Origin: Macropodus opercularis
Lineage: Eukaryota > Chordata > Actinopteri > Anabantiformes > Osphronemidae
Length of the DNA: 64,000 bases
Assembly: GCA_030770545.1 (NCBI GenBank)
Contig: CM061098.1
Span: 10,709,001-10,773,000 of the forward strand
Reading direction: 5' to 3'
Below the pieces are notes generated by a model. It was not told where the DNA came from. It made no database searches and worked only from the letters and a program-made list of their open reading frames with translations. Positions 45,701 to 59,900 of this stretch are shown one piece after another (positions within the stretch are counted from its first letter, which is position 1; every line of letters begins with the position of its first letter). Made by a program: the position numbers and the translations under genes.

Positions 45701-48700
45701 TTTTGTTTCGGTTTTACCTTTTTGTTGGGTTGAATTTTCTGGATCAGTCCAAATCTTCAGCTGCACAGACGCATCTGTCACTGTCGCTCTTATGGTTGTG
45801 GGTGTCTGAGGCCAAATGTAGATTTCTGTCCATCTGAGAAGCTCACAATCCTTCTTCCCCTTTGTTAATGTGCTCCACAAAAAACAAACGCTATTAATAT
45901 ACACAATAAACACATTTCCACAACATTAACTGTGTAGTTGCTTCTGGCGCAACTATATCAAGTATCATGACTTATTTTCAAGTCTTCATCATCACTCGTT
46001 AATGGACTAGAAACTAAAGATTACTTCTCGGCCATGTTAGCGCTGTGACTGTAGAAACAGCAATGTGTGCAGGTGGGCTAATACTTAGGTTGTCCTGTAC
46101 CTCAGCATCTATTTTCACATGACCCAGTATTATTTCCACAGGATACAGCGCACTCACCTTGGCGAGACCCTGAATTATCCTTTAGTGCTAAGACGAGGTT
46201 AACGTTCTTTGTTTTGAGAGAAATATGTTGTCAAGATTCGAGCCGACTGCCATGACATTTGCAACATTCATTAAAGTGATTTGGAGAAAGGCCCTGGTGA
46301 TGAGCCTCTTGGTTTTGGAGGGGGTCATTCTCATTATGAATTGAAACAACTTTAGTGAACCTCTAACCTTCCCTACACACCCTGACGTGACAACCCTCAA
46401 TTATTCCGATGCTTTGCTTTGTAACTAAATACTGTACCTGGAACACTACGGACAAGCACATACTCACTGCTGGTTCAAGTACAAATCTCAATCCTTAAAT
46501 ACAGCGCGCCTACACGTACTGAAGTACCTCTTCATTATTTACTCCAGTTGACAGTTAAAGTCTGTCATGAGAAACTGTTTTAATTCTGTGCTAATTATAA
46601 CAATAATTGCGTAAATTGTTTGATTAATCTTCCAATTACTACAAATAAAACATCACATAAAACGTCTTACTGTGAAAAAAAGCAGCTGCTGTTCTCAACT
46701 ACTTTTAGTTGCGTTATGTATTGACAGATGGCAAACAAAGCAATTATTAGATAATCATATTATGCGAAGTTACTATTGAATAAATGTACCAAGTAAAAGT
46801 ATCAGTAACAGAATTACTCCGGTAGGATACATGCAGGCTACTCAGTATTCGAGTAACTGTACACAGTTGCCTCTGGTCGTACCACACGAAGATGAACATG
46901 GTGAATATTTATGTACAGTAAAATCCAGAGGTGTGAGCTATCTGCCCCCTCATTTACATCTCTCGTAAAAGAAATTTAAACAAGTACTTCACTCTGGAGC
47001 TGAAACAAACCTGCACCGTCATCCTACCTCCGTAATCACAAAAACACAAGAAACAACAAGCAGGATGTCAATGTGACACCCACTCTGTAAAATGCCAAAG
47101 GAAACCCCACGGAGGAGCAGCGCACCTCCATGTCATATGACAGCGTTCACACCATTTATTTCTGAATTTATTGACTAATAAGCCGTCTGCCTGTGCGTGG
47201 AGCGATACAGAGTGCGATGTGTGTGTGGGTGTGTGGGTGAGGTAATAAGTAAAGCCTGTAAGTAGCAGTGCTGTGGGAGGAAAGGTACTGGCTGTTACTG
47301 GATGCAGAGTGGGAGGCAGGCAGCAGAAGCAGGGCTCCCCTGGTTACCGTTGCTCTGTGGGTGGCGAGCAGCAGCCCGGCTCTCCTCTCTCCTCGACGCT
47401 GTCGCTGGGCTGAGGGGGCGACGGACGGGGCTACCTCTCTCCATCGCGCTTCTTTCTAACTCCACGCCCCCTTCCTGTGCCCATTGTCCTCGCCTCTTTA
47501 TTTTTTATTTCCCACCTACACAATCTTTCACTTTCTTCTGACATCCGTTCCTGCCTCTTGCAGTCCCTCCACTCTGTTTCACGGGCTTTCCCTCTCTATC
47601 GTTCTCCCACATTAGACCCCATTCCCACCTCTTGTCTTGAATAGAGGTTTCTGAACTCCACAGTGGCTTGAGGAAAGACCTTTTCTTCAATGCTCACCCA
47701 CCTGCCTGGACCCCCTGCTCCCCTTGCTTGTTGTTGTCTCTACTTTCTCCTTCCTGCTAGCTTTCCTTTTCATACCGCCACTATGACGCACCAACAGCCA
47801 CAGTTCACATATACTTAGCGTGTATCAAAATATCACAGACTTGTTCTTTTATGAGCAATCCTCATTTCTATCTGTCCCTGCTTTGCTTCCTTTGCCCTTC
47901 AATCGGTGCGTCATTACTTCAGAACAGTTTTCTGACTTTTGTGTTGCTGTCTTTATTGCTGAATCCTGGTGTGTGTGGTCAGCTGTTCTTAGTGCTGCAC
48001 AGCTGATGTCAGATTGGATAGTCTCAAAGCAATAAGGCAGTAATGTCTTAAAGGCCCAGAGGCTTTTAAGTCCACACACTCTCTCATCTCTCTGCCCGTC
48101 CACCTTTACCTCCCTCCCGCTTTCTCACCTTTAGAAAGAAACAGCATATTACCTCTAAATGGATCTTTTGGTGCGGCGATGCCCTCCTAACACTCACATA
48201 CACACTGATGCATACATGCGTCCCTGCACACACACACCACACGCACGGATGCACACTCACGCGCTCCTGGACATTGCTCTGCACCCACCATCTTTATGAA
48301 GCTGAGAATTATCCCACCATAGGTAATCATAACTCGCCATACCTGGGACTCATACAAATACACCTTGGCCCCGTTTCTCTTATAATGTGTATACAGTGAT
48401 CTAATATAGAGGCTGGAGGCCAGGGCTTGGAGCCAGTGGGAAAACAGTGACCCACTGCTCTTTTCTGTCTCTTGACTGTGCCACATTTTAGTGGAAGACA
48501 TGAGCAGCACAGGATGGACAGTTTAACAGGAGCCTGTTTCTCTCCTCTCTCTGCGTGTGTTTACACTAAGGAATAGCTTCAGAGCACAGAAGCATTAAAA
48601 ACATGTCTTTATAGCAACGTGCACAGAAATAGAAGCGTGCTATGTCGTTTGATATGAAATGTGCGCTTGGGGTGAGAATGAAAGCAGGATGGGCAGACAG

Positions 48701-51700
48701 ACGGGAGACAGAGCTGCCCCCATGCTAACACTTATATAACAATATGTCTGGGATATATAGCACACAGAGGATCCATACTGCTGTTGGTCAACAGTAGAGA
48801 CATTTAACGCAGGCCTGCAGGAGTCCGATGTGCTGATGCGCATATGCATCCCACAACATTTTCCACCGCCTCAAAGTTCAGATGAAACTTCTGCTGATAC
48901 AGTAGCACTTCAACAAAAGTTTCTCTTTGGCACTCAAGTGCCAGAACTGCACCAGCTACTGTAGGAAGAGGCCTGAGTTACAAGCTTAGACTTTCTTAGG
49001 ATCCCGAGCTGTCTCTATAGCAACCACCGTAGGCAGTTGCTGCGGTAATCACTAGTAGTTCCTGCCCCTGGCATCGTTAAGTGTTTGAAGTTGTCCCAGA
49101 GGTGCTCTGCTGAAAGGGTTAACTCCACCGCTCCGCTGATAGGCGTGTTCGCTGGCACGCTCATTTGTCTCTTTGATGTTTCCCAGCGAAGGGGTTATCT
49201 GGCATCGCGGTCTATCTGTAGGTGTTTGCAGTGAGCAAGCGGCGGGCCAACGTCTGACATTGATGCTAAAGCCAAAAGAATAGGTCAATGTGTCTGCTGG
49301 TTTGTATATGCAGCGCACAAATGAGATGCCCACCACTCAGCACAGCGTGACGCTCCGGGGTGCAGAGGTGTCACAAGCTGTTAGCCGCAGAGAGGCAACG
49401 AGCGCTGACACCAGTCAGAATGGCAGATGTCCACACGACTAGGCAGGGTGGCACATGAGGGCACGGGACAGGCCAGGACTGGCTTGTAGAGACTGTCCCC
49501 TCTGGACATGGCAGGAAGCAGACAGAGGCGTTTCTAACATGGGCAGCAGGATGCGCCCTGTCGTAAACTCAGCCACATTAAAGGCTGACGAGATTGACTA
49601 TGAGATGATACCAGCGGTGACCTCTTGGACCTGTGCATGCGCTCCTCCACGCGCCGTCCCCTACATCTGTCTTTGGTTTGGTAGCTGCAGTGGTAGAGCT
49701 TGGTGACAAAGAAAATGCAGTACAAACCCTTTTAGCGATAGAAGTAGAAAGAGTGAGTGACAAAGCTCAAGTGTGTAAAGGAATCTGTCTGAGTCTACCG
49801 AGGCCTGTCAAGTCCGACCGCGCAAGCAAATCTTCTTCACCAAATAAGTCGGGCAGTGTAGATATTGAACACACCCATCATGTCACTGTCAATTTAATCT
49901 GCAGACCAGTGGCCTCTAGTGGCCGAGTCTTTGTCTAGAGGAGCAGATGTGGAAGTCGCAGTTTAATTGTTTAATTTCTAAAGTAGAGCAAACTATGCCA
50001 GTGAACTGAAACGTCAGGGTTAGTGTTTTATTAAAGCACAAGTACAACTACACATATCGATGAGCTGCTCCTTTATCCAGTGAGTTTCCTTTTCTTTTTT
50101 GTTGGAGAGATGCTTGCGCGCTTTTTCGTTGCATTTATTTCGCTGCATTTATTTAGGCCCTCAGTTATCGGTGGCCCAAGAGCGAGAGGGAGACGCGAAT
50201 CCCAGGAGTTTTAGCTGCACTTACATAAGCTCACTGCAGCTTTTCTTCTTTCCTTTCTTCACTTCCCAGAGATTACCTGGATTACCCCGGCAAGACATCA
50301 GAAGGGAATCAAGAAAACAGAGAAAGAAAGCAAAGAATTACTATTGCATGACTGAAAGTGTGGCCTCATCCTAGCTAGCGGGCAACAGGCATCCAACGGA
50401 CAGGAATACGCTCCGGTCAGTGGAACAGAGCAGATTCCTGTTAATACCAAGGATCCATCTATATGTGTGCAAATGGCAGTTTAGCCGTACGGCTCATGAA
50501 TTAAGTATCTGCTGGAGATCAAATGTACAGTAAGCTTAACTGCAGCTGACAGCCTCTTCAAAGGGCCTGCAGAAGATGGAGCTGAAGCAGATGTGATATT
50601 GTGAGGATTCATCATAACAGATGGCAACATTTCTCATCGCACATTCTTTTCTGCCTTTAATTACGAAGCTATAAGTGAACCATCCCCCTTCTTTGCCCAG
50701 TTGGGCTCCTGCGTTTACGCACAGCAGCATATCATCCAGGGTGATTGGCTCACACAACGCATCTAATCTGCTAATACTGAATGAAGAAAGCCCGTCATCG
50801 CGCCAAGACTTGAAACAAGCTTCTCTTTCCCCTCTGCCTTTGTTTTCATCTCTGATGGAAATAGCAACACATGGGCCACTGTGTTTGTCTTTAAGATGGC
50901 ACACAGCTAATCCTGTGTGAAGCTGGAGGGATCTCTTAGCTACTCTTGTCAGCGTAGATTTGTCAACAACAATCTTTTCATTTCCTCTGTAAGCTGACAC
51001 CATCTTGTCTGCGCGATAATGTGATAGAGGCAAAGCTGGATTGAATCTGAGCGGGGTGCGTTTAAAAGCCAGGCTGCCACTGTGCCACCGTACAAGCGGA
51101 GCCTTGTTGGGCTTGTGGACTGTGGCTTTAAAAAGAAACGCTCGACAGTTTAACAAACAGGCCAACTAACAAATATTGTTGACTTAACTGTGGTGTTTTT
51201 GAGGATGCAGGAGGCAAAACGCATATACACACTGCAGCGCAAGCATTTAATCATGCAATTGTTTGATATAAGGGGACAAGAACTGAAGGTAATTAAAGAT
51301 TCCAACCATGGCCGCCTGGCTGGTGAATATGAAGCTCTGAGCAAAAGAAGCAAACAACAATTAAAAAACCTCAATAGGAACACCCAGCTTAAAGTGAGCA
51401 ATCATGTCCGAGATGTAGGGCGTAAATGAGGCTGTTGTTTTCTCTTTTCTGTTCTGTCAATCTCCGCCAGAAAGCGATTTCCTCCTGAAGAGTGGCGGCC
51501 AGGGCTAAAAGCATGTTTTAATAAGCACACTGACACATCCATCTTTGTTTCTGAGAGATAAGTCACAACGAGCACGGAGCAAAGCATCCGGGGCTAGCTG
51601 GAAGGATGCCCATTGCTGCGTATCATTTGAATGTGCTTAGGCGCACACAAACACACAGGCGCACACTTACGTTCAAGCACGCATACATACAGAGGAGCTG

Positions 51701-52270
51701 TCACCCTAACTTAAATCCTATTTATCACCAAACCAATGGAATTTTTTCCTCGGAGCCGAAGGTGGTTGGCATGTTCACTTTATGCCTCCTCGGAGATTAG
51801 TGAATTCAGCCCTGCTCTGTTCCCACTGTGTCTCCTTTTAAGTCTTCCCTCTTATGCTCCCCCTTCCTCTTCTTCTTCACATCATTGCGCTGCATTAAAT
51901 GTGCTTTTATTTGTTTATTTATTTATTTGTTGTTTTTCATCTGGGGGAAAAAGGAGTGAAGTCTCAGATACCTGGGACTTAGAGCTGGCTGGGGCTGGCA
52001 GCTGTGTGCGTGTGATTGAGGAGCGTGACAGAAATGTCCTCATTAGGTCTTCCACAAATGCTGTGAAGAGAAGCGAGCTGCGCAGAGGAGAGGAGGGAAG
52101 AGGAGAGGAAAGGAAAGGAGACGTTGAAGGCAAGGAGAGAGGAAAGAAAAGTTTGCGAGCTTTTGACATCCGGCGCCTTTTATCTGTGCGGCGTCTCAGG
52201 GTATAAAGTTATGTGTGCTGTAAAAGATATTCATGCACAAGCACGCTTGCACAGGCGTGAGTTCACCCGT
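42740..52270. other. Intergenic or intronic DNA without a recognised gene
   Basis: Mixed-composition DNA with short CA/TG and pyrimidine runs. The longest open frame (209 codons, minus strand, 51165-50536) has no domain I recognise and is about what chance gives. Some quieter stretches (for example 49.0-51.4 kb) could be conserved non-coding elements, but that needs alignment. Confidence 0.5.
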
Positions 52271-52280
52271 GTTCTCTCTG

Positions 52281-52281
<1 letters not shown>

Positions 52282-52314
<33 letters not shown>
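52282..52314. repeat. CA microsatellite, about 16 units
   Basis: Uninterrupted CA dinucleotide run. Confidence 0.97.
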
Positions 52315-52316
<2 letters not shown>

Positions 52317-52319
52317 CGA

Positions 52320-55300
52320 GCCACAAAGTGCATTGGAGTAACTCAGTGTCATTATTATACACTATTAATTAAAGAGAAATAATAGAACCCAGATGAACTT
52401 CTGTTCAGCCTAATTATCATGTCTTTGATACCAAATTGTGCAGAAAATGAGTGAGAGAGAGCACATGAAGCTGGAGAGAGAAAGATGAGGGTTTGGGGAG
52501 ATGCAGACTGGGACTTGGGACTTTTGCTGCATTCCAGTATGGCACCAATAACCCTACCTTGAAATCAAAGCATAATTTCATAATTACAGAACGAAATGGC
52601 AGAGAGAGCGAGAGACAGCGCGAGATAAGGACAGTGACGGACTACAGGGAGGAGAAAGGGTGCAGGCGAATTCATTGGTGGAGGAACAGGGGGAACAGTG
52701 GGGGGTAAAGGGAGCGACCGAACTGTTGCTCAGGGGAAAAAAACGACACTAACAAACAAACAACAATCAAGTGTTTTATCTCGCTGCCTTTCCTCCGTCT
52801 CGTCCTGCGTGTGCATCGAGTGATCTCTGAACTCCGCGCTTCCACGCCAACTCCCCTGTTGCCTTGTTTACATGTTGTTGCCGCTGCTGTGTTTCGCAGC
52901 ACATTGATCATTAACATCATTATGTGTCTATGATACTGCGTGTTGAGTCACAAATCAACTTTCCTTCCATCCTCGCTCCTGCTCTAATGATCAGACCAAG
53001 TTTGCAACTACTTTCAGATGAAATGTGTCTTCGCTCATTGTCATTAAAGTGCTGCAAAAACACACCTGTTTGTTGTCTACGTCGAGGATGTGACAAACCA
53101 CTCTCGCTGTGCGCCGCTGCCGGCAGCTCTGCCTGAGAGGCGAGATTAGGTAGATGGAGAGCGAGAGGCAGGCGATGACAATAGTGGACGCCAAAGAAGC
53201 GATCAGCGGCAGCTTTCAGGGAAGGTATTGAGCAGCAAATGCAATGTGAAAAAGTCAAACGGCGGAAGACAGAGAGATGGAGATGTGGAGTGAGAACGAG
53301 GGAAAAGTCAAAGAGATCGGGGAGAGGGAGAGAGGAAGAGGGAAGGAGAAAGTGGTGGCACAGCCGAGGTTGACACTAATGAGGAGCCTTTGTGATGGGA
53401 CCTGACAGAGAAGAAGAAAGCAGAATCCCCCGACACCGATGCTCCACAACACTCCTCCGCTTAATTGGGAGAGCCAGAGCCCACAACGAGGGTGTGTGTG
53501 TCAAAAAGAGTGTGTATCTGTTTTAGGTTGAGTAAGTGAATGTAAGACAAAGTAGACTTATATATGCTCCTTTAATTAAGTCTACATATTGTACGTTGCT
53601 GGATAGATGTAAATGCAACAGCGCTAATGTAGGTATTCACAACTCACTCTGTGTTCTTGGGAGATTTTCACACTTTTTGGTCCAGAATTTCACGCTTTTA
53701 GTTGATGCTGGCAAGATCTGCAGCTTAGAGCATTACATGCATGCTGAAGGCTTTGAGGTTCACACATCAGATATCTGCCATCTTCTCACATTCTTTAAAA
53801 GTGTCAGGAATCCAACGTAATAAGCCCACCCTTCTGGTTTCCAGTAGCCCACGAACGTCCATGCGTACTGTAGTCGCGCACGGCCGAGGAGCGCAGCCAC
53901 TTGTGCACACGCTCGCTCTTTAAAACGCGCACTCGTGTGCGGACACAAGTGGGGGACACTCGCTCGCTCCCTGCGGTGCCGTTTCCATCTTTGACTCTGA
54001 ATCAATCATTTTTAATTTATCAGAAGGGATTTGTGTCGTGAAGGCTGATGCCAACTCTAATAAGAGGGAAAAAACAACACAACAGCAGTGAAAAAGCCAA
54101 AGCAAATCCCTGCTCTGATGCGATTATAACACACAACCAAATCAGGGCCGACTTGAATAGACACAGAACACAAAATCATATTAAGGGAAATTCGATGTGC
54201 ATGGCATTACATTGCTCTCAATCTCCCTTCTTTTATCTCCCAGCTCCTTCATTCTCCCTTTCTTCAGACTTTTTCACTCCATTTCTTCTTGTCCTTCTTT
54301 CTATCTGTCATCATCACCACTGCCTCTCCATTTCTCAGCGCCTTCAGTGACCTGAAAAATCTTTTGCCAGTTACTTCCCCGTTCCCCTCCTCCTCTCTGA
54401 GCCGATCCTCTGTTTTCTGCCACTGGTAGCGGCTGTGCCATCCGCCATCTCCCCGGGGACAAGCTCCGCTAGCTCCTCGTGTCACAGGTAGCGCCCAACA
54501 GATTGAAGCTGGATACCATATCATTTTCAACAATACCGCAACTATACGGTGACAGATAAAAAGCAATCGCTTTCACACTGTTAAAATGTGGCCACAGCGA
54601 AAGCTCTTGTACGATAATGTTTGCTTTTAATGAAAAAATAGCTGAGCTGCAAGCGGGCATCTTGTGAAAAAACAACAGCTTTTCGATCAGCAAGAGAGGT
54701 GAGTCAGGGAGAGGAACTGTGAGGTATAGACGAGGGAGGGTGGCCGAAATACAGTATGGAGAGAGTGAGCGAGAAGAAGCTGAAGAGACAGATAGAATAG
54801 GGTTGTTATGTCAGAGGCAGTCGAGCTGCTCTCATCTTGCCATTATCTCAAGCACCCTCACATTACCATAATAATGGCTTTTAACCAAATGTAGCACTCT
54901 CCAAAGCAGCACAGGCAGAATCTGTTTTAACCAAATGTAAAACACTCAGAATCAGAGGGGCTTAACGTTAACATCAGCGCAGAGAGACGAGTGCTGTGTG
55001 GAAGGCATTTGTGGGTTTGTGTGGGAGTTTCAGGCTGGATGTATTCCGCTGGTGCAGACTCCGTTCTATATAGGATGTGCAAAGATCATGTTGTGCGTTG
55101 TAAACACGCCCACGGATCCACTGCACATCCATGTTTGACTGCTGTTAGCGTTCTGCAGCCCGGATGCTGTACGAATCCGTTTTCAGGCATGTGAGCGTGT
55201 GTGTGTGTTCCTAATCGAACTGCATGTGCTGCATGCGTACATACATGTTTTGGTGCAGTGTGTGTGTGTGTGTGTGTGATCCTGTGAGTCAGAGTTGAGC

Positions 55301-56650
55301 TCCAGGTCTGGCCAGGTACTCTGCATGTGTTTCCCCCGTCCAGATGGCTTCGCGGCAGGCCTGGGCTGGGGCACGGGGTGTCCTCCTGCCCTCCTGCCCA
55401 GCCACCACAGAAGGTCGACTCGACCGCGCCGCCCGCCTGCCCTGCGATGCCGCCTTCCAGACCAACAAACTCCTGCCAAAGGCAGAAAAAGAGCCAGAAA
55501 ATGGTTTTGAAGGCAGGGTTGTGCCATCTATACCATTAAGCAGGTGCACATATAATAACGACCTTCTGTTAACCAGAGGAGGACACGTGCCGCATTTCAA
55601 AGCTCTCTTTGTTTTCTTTTAGCACATAATGGTTTTCTGTCCCCTTATGTTGCTTTATCTTGTTTTTTCTTGTCTCCTTTCCTTTTGCAGTGTCTCTTTC
55701 TTGTAAGACTAGTGTTACAGTTATTGTGCGAGTATTTGTGCAGAGCGAGGTGCCAGGAGGGTGCAGAGACCCACAGATGGTCGGGGTGGTTCCCACTCAG
55801 TGGGATCTGGGTCAGAGCCCACTCTCAGATTAGTGCCTCACTCGTGAAGCACCACCCACAGGTTTCTGGGCAGACCTGAATCTGACACAGAGGTTTTGTT
55901 TTGTTACAGAGTGACACACTCATTTGTGATATCATATTGTTTCCAACAGCTCTTGAAAACAGGGATGTCACCTTTGTGTGCACCTGGCTGTTATGTTAGT
56001 TCATTTTGTTTGAGCATTCATTGTGCGTCCTTCTGCCGTTCTTCCAAAATGATCATGGAAATTTAAATAGCGGTCTGGTAAAACCTATCCGCATGAAATC
56101 CCTCCAGCTCATTTTAGGAGTCAGTTCAGGCCTGCAGAGCTCAAAACAATGTACAGTACAGTAGTCCCCTGACAATTCGTCTCACCAAGAGAAACCTCCG
56201 TACAATAGCAAACAACGACGATAAAAACAACCAACAAAAACCTTAACATATGCATAAACGCCAAGAGGTTCCTGAACCTTAACTGCAATATAGTAGGAAG
56301 AACATGGACGTGCTTTTTTAACCCAACCCCAGTAAAAAATAGGTTTAGCTGGTGGCCTTTTGCGTCTGGAAGAAACTTTTCGTTGGTGTCTGATTTGACA
56401 GGGGTAGCGTTGATCTGGGTGTTACCTGCTGAAAATCACATAAAATAATTCAGATATGAGAACTGTGTGTCACCAACCCACCAAATGTTCACTTTGTCAA
56501 ACGCTCACTACTGAAACGGCCTTTCACTAATCCAGGGCACATAAGTGGGTATGACAGTATGTACAGAGGGTAATGGTGTCACAGTGTGCGGAGCGGCACC
56601 CACAGCAAGTCAGCACAGATCCTGTCAGCTCTCATTCTTTACAATAAAGT
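52320..56650. other. Intergenic or intronic DNA without a recognised gene
   Basis: Purine- and pyrimidine-rich runs. A stretch at 55327-55600 has an acceptor-like TTTCCCCCGTCCAG and an open, GC-rich frame, but no matching donor and no family similarity I can recognise, so it is not called an exon. Confidence 0.5.
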
Positions 56651-56652
56651 CC

Positions 56653-56654
<2 letters not shown>

Positions 56655-56701
<47 letters not shown>
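56655..56701. repeat. CA microsatellite, about 23 units
   Basis: Uninterrupted CA dinucleotide run. Confidence 0.98.
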
Positions 56702-56704
<3 letters not shown>

Positions 56705-56882
56705 TATACATTGGTACCTGTGTTGCCATCTTCAAAACCCCAACACACACGCTCCAAACCATCCTAATGAATTAATTACAATCACAGTCTGTGTGTTTGT
56801 GTGCATGTGGTGCTAATAGGAAGTGACAGGGGCTGCAGTGATGTACTCATCACTCCAGGCTTCCTGTCTTTCTCCACTGCCC

Positions 56883-56883
<1 letters not shown>

Positions 56884-56917
<34 letters not shown>
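56884..56917. repeat. Poly-C run of 34
   Basis: Homopolymer C tract. Its length is likely to be uncertain in any assembly. Confidence 0.95.
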
Positions 56918-56919
56918 AG

Positions 56920-59900
56920 CTGTTCAGTCGGGCTTGACGTTTCTATCTTTGTAGTGTGGTCACCTGTCATCGGTTTGCGCTGTTAGTTTATCGCGTACAC
57001 TGGCACAACAAATGCGCGCAGGCAGCACATGTACATGTAACATACGCTGATCATATCTACCGAGACTGACGGGAAAGGAAAGAAGACGCCTGGTGGAACA
57101 AACACCTGATGCTGGGTTACATTCAGCCTGGAACTTTGTTTTCCTCTAAAAATCATTTTTGAGAGTGAGGTTTTTTTTTTCCAATTTCAGCCTGATTAGT
57201 GCCTCTTTTTTAATTGGTGTTCTTTGATAATGGCTATTGACTGAAGGACTGTGCAGAACAGGCAGCGTTAGAGCGTAGTAGAGCAGAGTGGAGCGATTCC
57301 TCATGTCATGTTAGCATTAACTGCAGATTGTGGCTTCAGTAGCACAAAAAATGAAAATGTATATAAAACAATGATTTTATAAGCTTTATAATATAAAATT
57401 AAAGTTAAAATGAAGCAGAAGCAATTGCTGCTAAAACGTCTCCCTGATTATTTCTGTAGCTCTCGGCTCCAGCCAATATGACCTACGATGTTTATGTCTT
57501 ACTGAGTGAAGGATTGAAGTCGCAGCGTTAGGGAGAAAACGTTGGCGCCCCGTATGGACTATTTAGAATTTTAATGTGAAACCGATAAGGACACATGTAC
57601 AGTCATTTAGGGCAGGATGGATGTCGTCAAAGGGATAAAACCTGACGAATGTTAAAGTTCAATCAAACGGAAAACACACAGTTGATGGAAAAAAGATGCC
57701 TCCAGAGCGACAAGCATCGCGTCAGCAGAACGACCAGCAGAGGTTGACACGCTGTCTGAAGAGATCAGAGACGAGGAGAAACACAGTCATCGATCTGCTG
57801 ATCGGCTTCGCTTTAATGTGGTGTTTTATGTGGAATTTAAGTCGTTAGCTGCTGAAAATACAATTCGCAGCCCAACGCATCCGTCTCTTATTAAAAGTTT
57901 TAATTACAGAACTCAAGGTAACTGTTAAGGTCATTGTTAAATAAAAAAATCCAGTGTTTTTGTTCTGCATTCCAGTTTGGAATTTGTATTTTGTCAATTT
58001 TGTTGGTGTGAAAACAAGTTGATGTGTGAGTTCACACTGTTGAAGTAAAGTGTAGTTTTTAAGTCCTTCATTGATCCACTGCTAACTCAACTAAAAACGG
58101 GTGAAACTGAATAAAGCTCAACAGAACGCCAGGCCTCTGTCAAACTGATGTGCGTGCCAAGCGTCCGCGGTCGGTCCTGAGTTCACGGGGCTCTAACATG
58201 CAGGGGAATGAACTGAATAGAACCTCCACAGCAAATATGTTGCCATCACCTCATTCATTATGTAATGGCAGTAACAGCCTTCCTTCTCGCTCCTCTCGCT
58301 CCTCTCCTTGTCTCCCCCTCGCCGCCCCATCCTCCCCTCAGCCTTCACCTTCTGTTCACCACCTGTAAGGGAACAGATTCACTCCTCTCTCCGTGTGACA
58401 CTTCAATCTGCTGTACGGCAGATAGAAGGACTGAGCGCCGGTAGCTTATTTTTCCCCTGCTTGTCTCCTGCATGTGGTAGTCAGGGATTGACATGCCTGG
58501 ACGCCACCTCGGGTCAGATTCAAAAGGTTAAAGGTCTGACATTTGAACGGCGAGCCAGCAGGGTTGATGTTCACAGACACGTGACGTGGTGCATGCACAC
58601 AAGCAGACGAGAAGGCGGGAGGCATTTCAGCGTGTTGTCTTAATGTGGGCGCACACGCGTGAGCATCCATGCATGTACGGAGGGTCTGTGACCTTAAGTA
58701 GGTGCTTCCTGGTACATAGTGTGTGTGCTCTTTGACATATGAGCTCGACAGGTGTTACAGCAGCTGTACTGCAACTGCAGCAATAATCTAAAAATGTGAA
58801 AAGTGAGAACGTGAATGACAAGATGAGAGCAAGAACAATATGAGGGAGGGTTGACACAGATGTCTACAGGAAGAATGAGCCACAGGTGAAAGGAAACCAC
58901 AAGCACCATGGTGCCAGAGAGCTTATGCTTCCTCCTCATTGCTAAAGATACAATTGATGGCAATCCCATTAATCCTGTCACTCTTTCCCTCCATCTCTCT
59001 AAACCCCCCTCTCGTTCGCAGTCCTTTTATAGATGAAAGGCTTCCACTTTTTCTCTTAACGGCCCGCAGTCATCTGAATTAAACATTGATTTTATCGGAA
59101 GTTTAGTCACTGTGTCCGTGGCGACGCGCTGCCTCCTCGTTGCGAGTGTCTCAACGCAGAAGAACGCGGCCCAAGGAGAGAAGGATGAAGGAGATGAGAG
59201 AGGGACCAGATGAGGGGAAAGAGATTTTATAAGGGGACGACATAAAAATGAGCGAAGACAGACAGAAAGGGACGAGGAGAACACAGGGGATGAGAAGAAA
59301 GAACACGGGATTCGGCGCACAGCAATTAAGAGAGGATTGAGGGAAGGGAAGAAAGACTCAGCGGTGGATGAGGCAGGGCTCACAAGGAATAGAAAAGGGA
59401 AGGAGTTTTTTGAAGTGCAATGTTCCAGTCTGTCTTTTGTTCCCGTCATTGTCCAACACCTGCCACAACTCATCTCTGTAAAACTCCCGTCCTCCTTCAG
59501 TTCTATCAACAAAAGGCATCAATGCTAATCAGCTGAGCTAACGCTACACAGGGCACATTCTTCCTCTTCATCTGAAATATTCTGAAGTTCTACGTTCAGT
59601 GTCTGTGTTCAGGTATTTGCTTTTGCTTGCAGATGAAGGATCAGAAAGAAAAATCCAGACCTGAGCTTTGACGAGGACGTGAATTCTGCCCCGTGTTGCA
59701 TCCACAACCTCTGGTATGAGCAGTGGAGAAAAAGCTTTGTTGACACCAGATTCTCCAACATGCCAGCCGGGCTTAGACAAACACAACTGGCTGACCTCTA
59801 GCTGGAAACGATCAAGCTTTGCTATCAACCGCCCCGTGGCCAAAACTTCCCCGCTCGTCCTCCCCCCTGCGAGAGTTTTTGCCTCTTTCCTCCATTGGTG

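Noticed and set aside
50536..51165. 209-codon open frame on the minus strand
   Set aside because: No recognisable domain, no convincing splice or promoter context, and a length expected about once by chance in a window of this size.
55327..55620. Possible exon after TTTCCCCCGTCCAG
   Set aside because: Several frames are open because the DNA is GC-rich; there is no good donor at the end and no similarity I can name.
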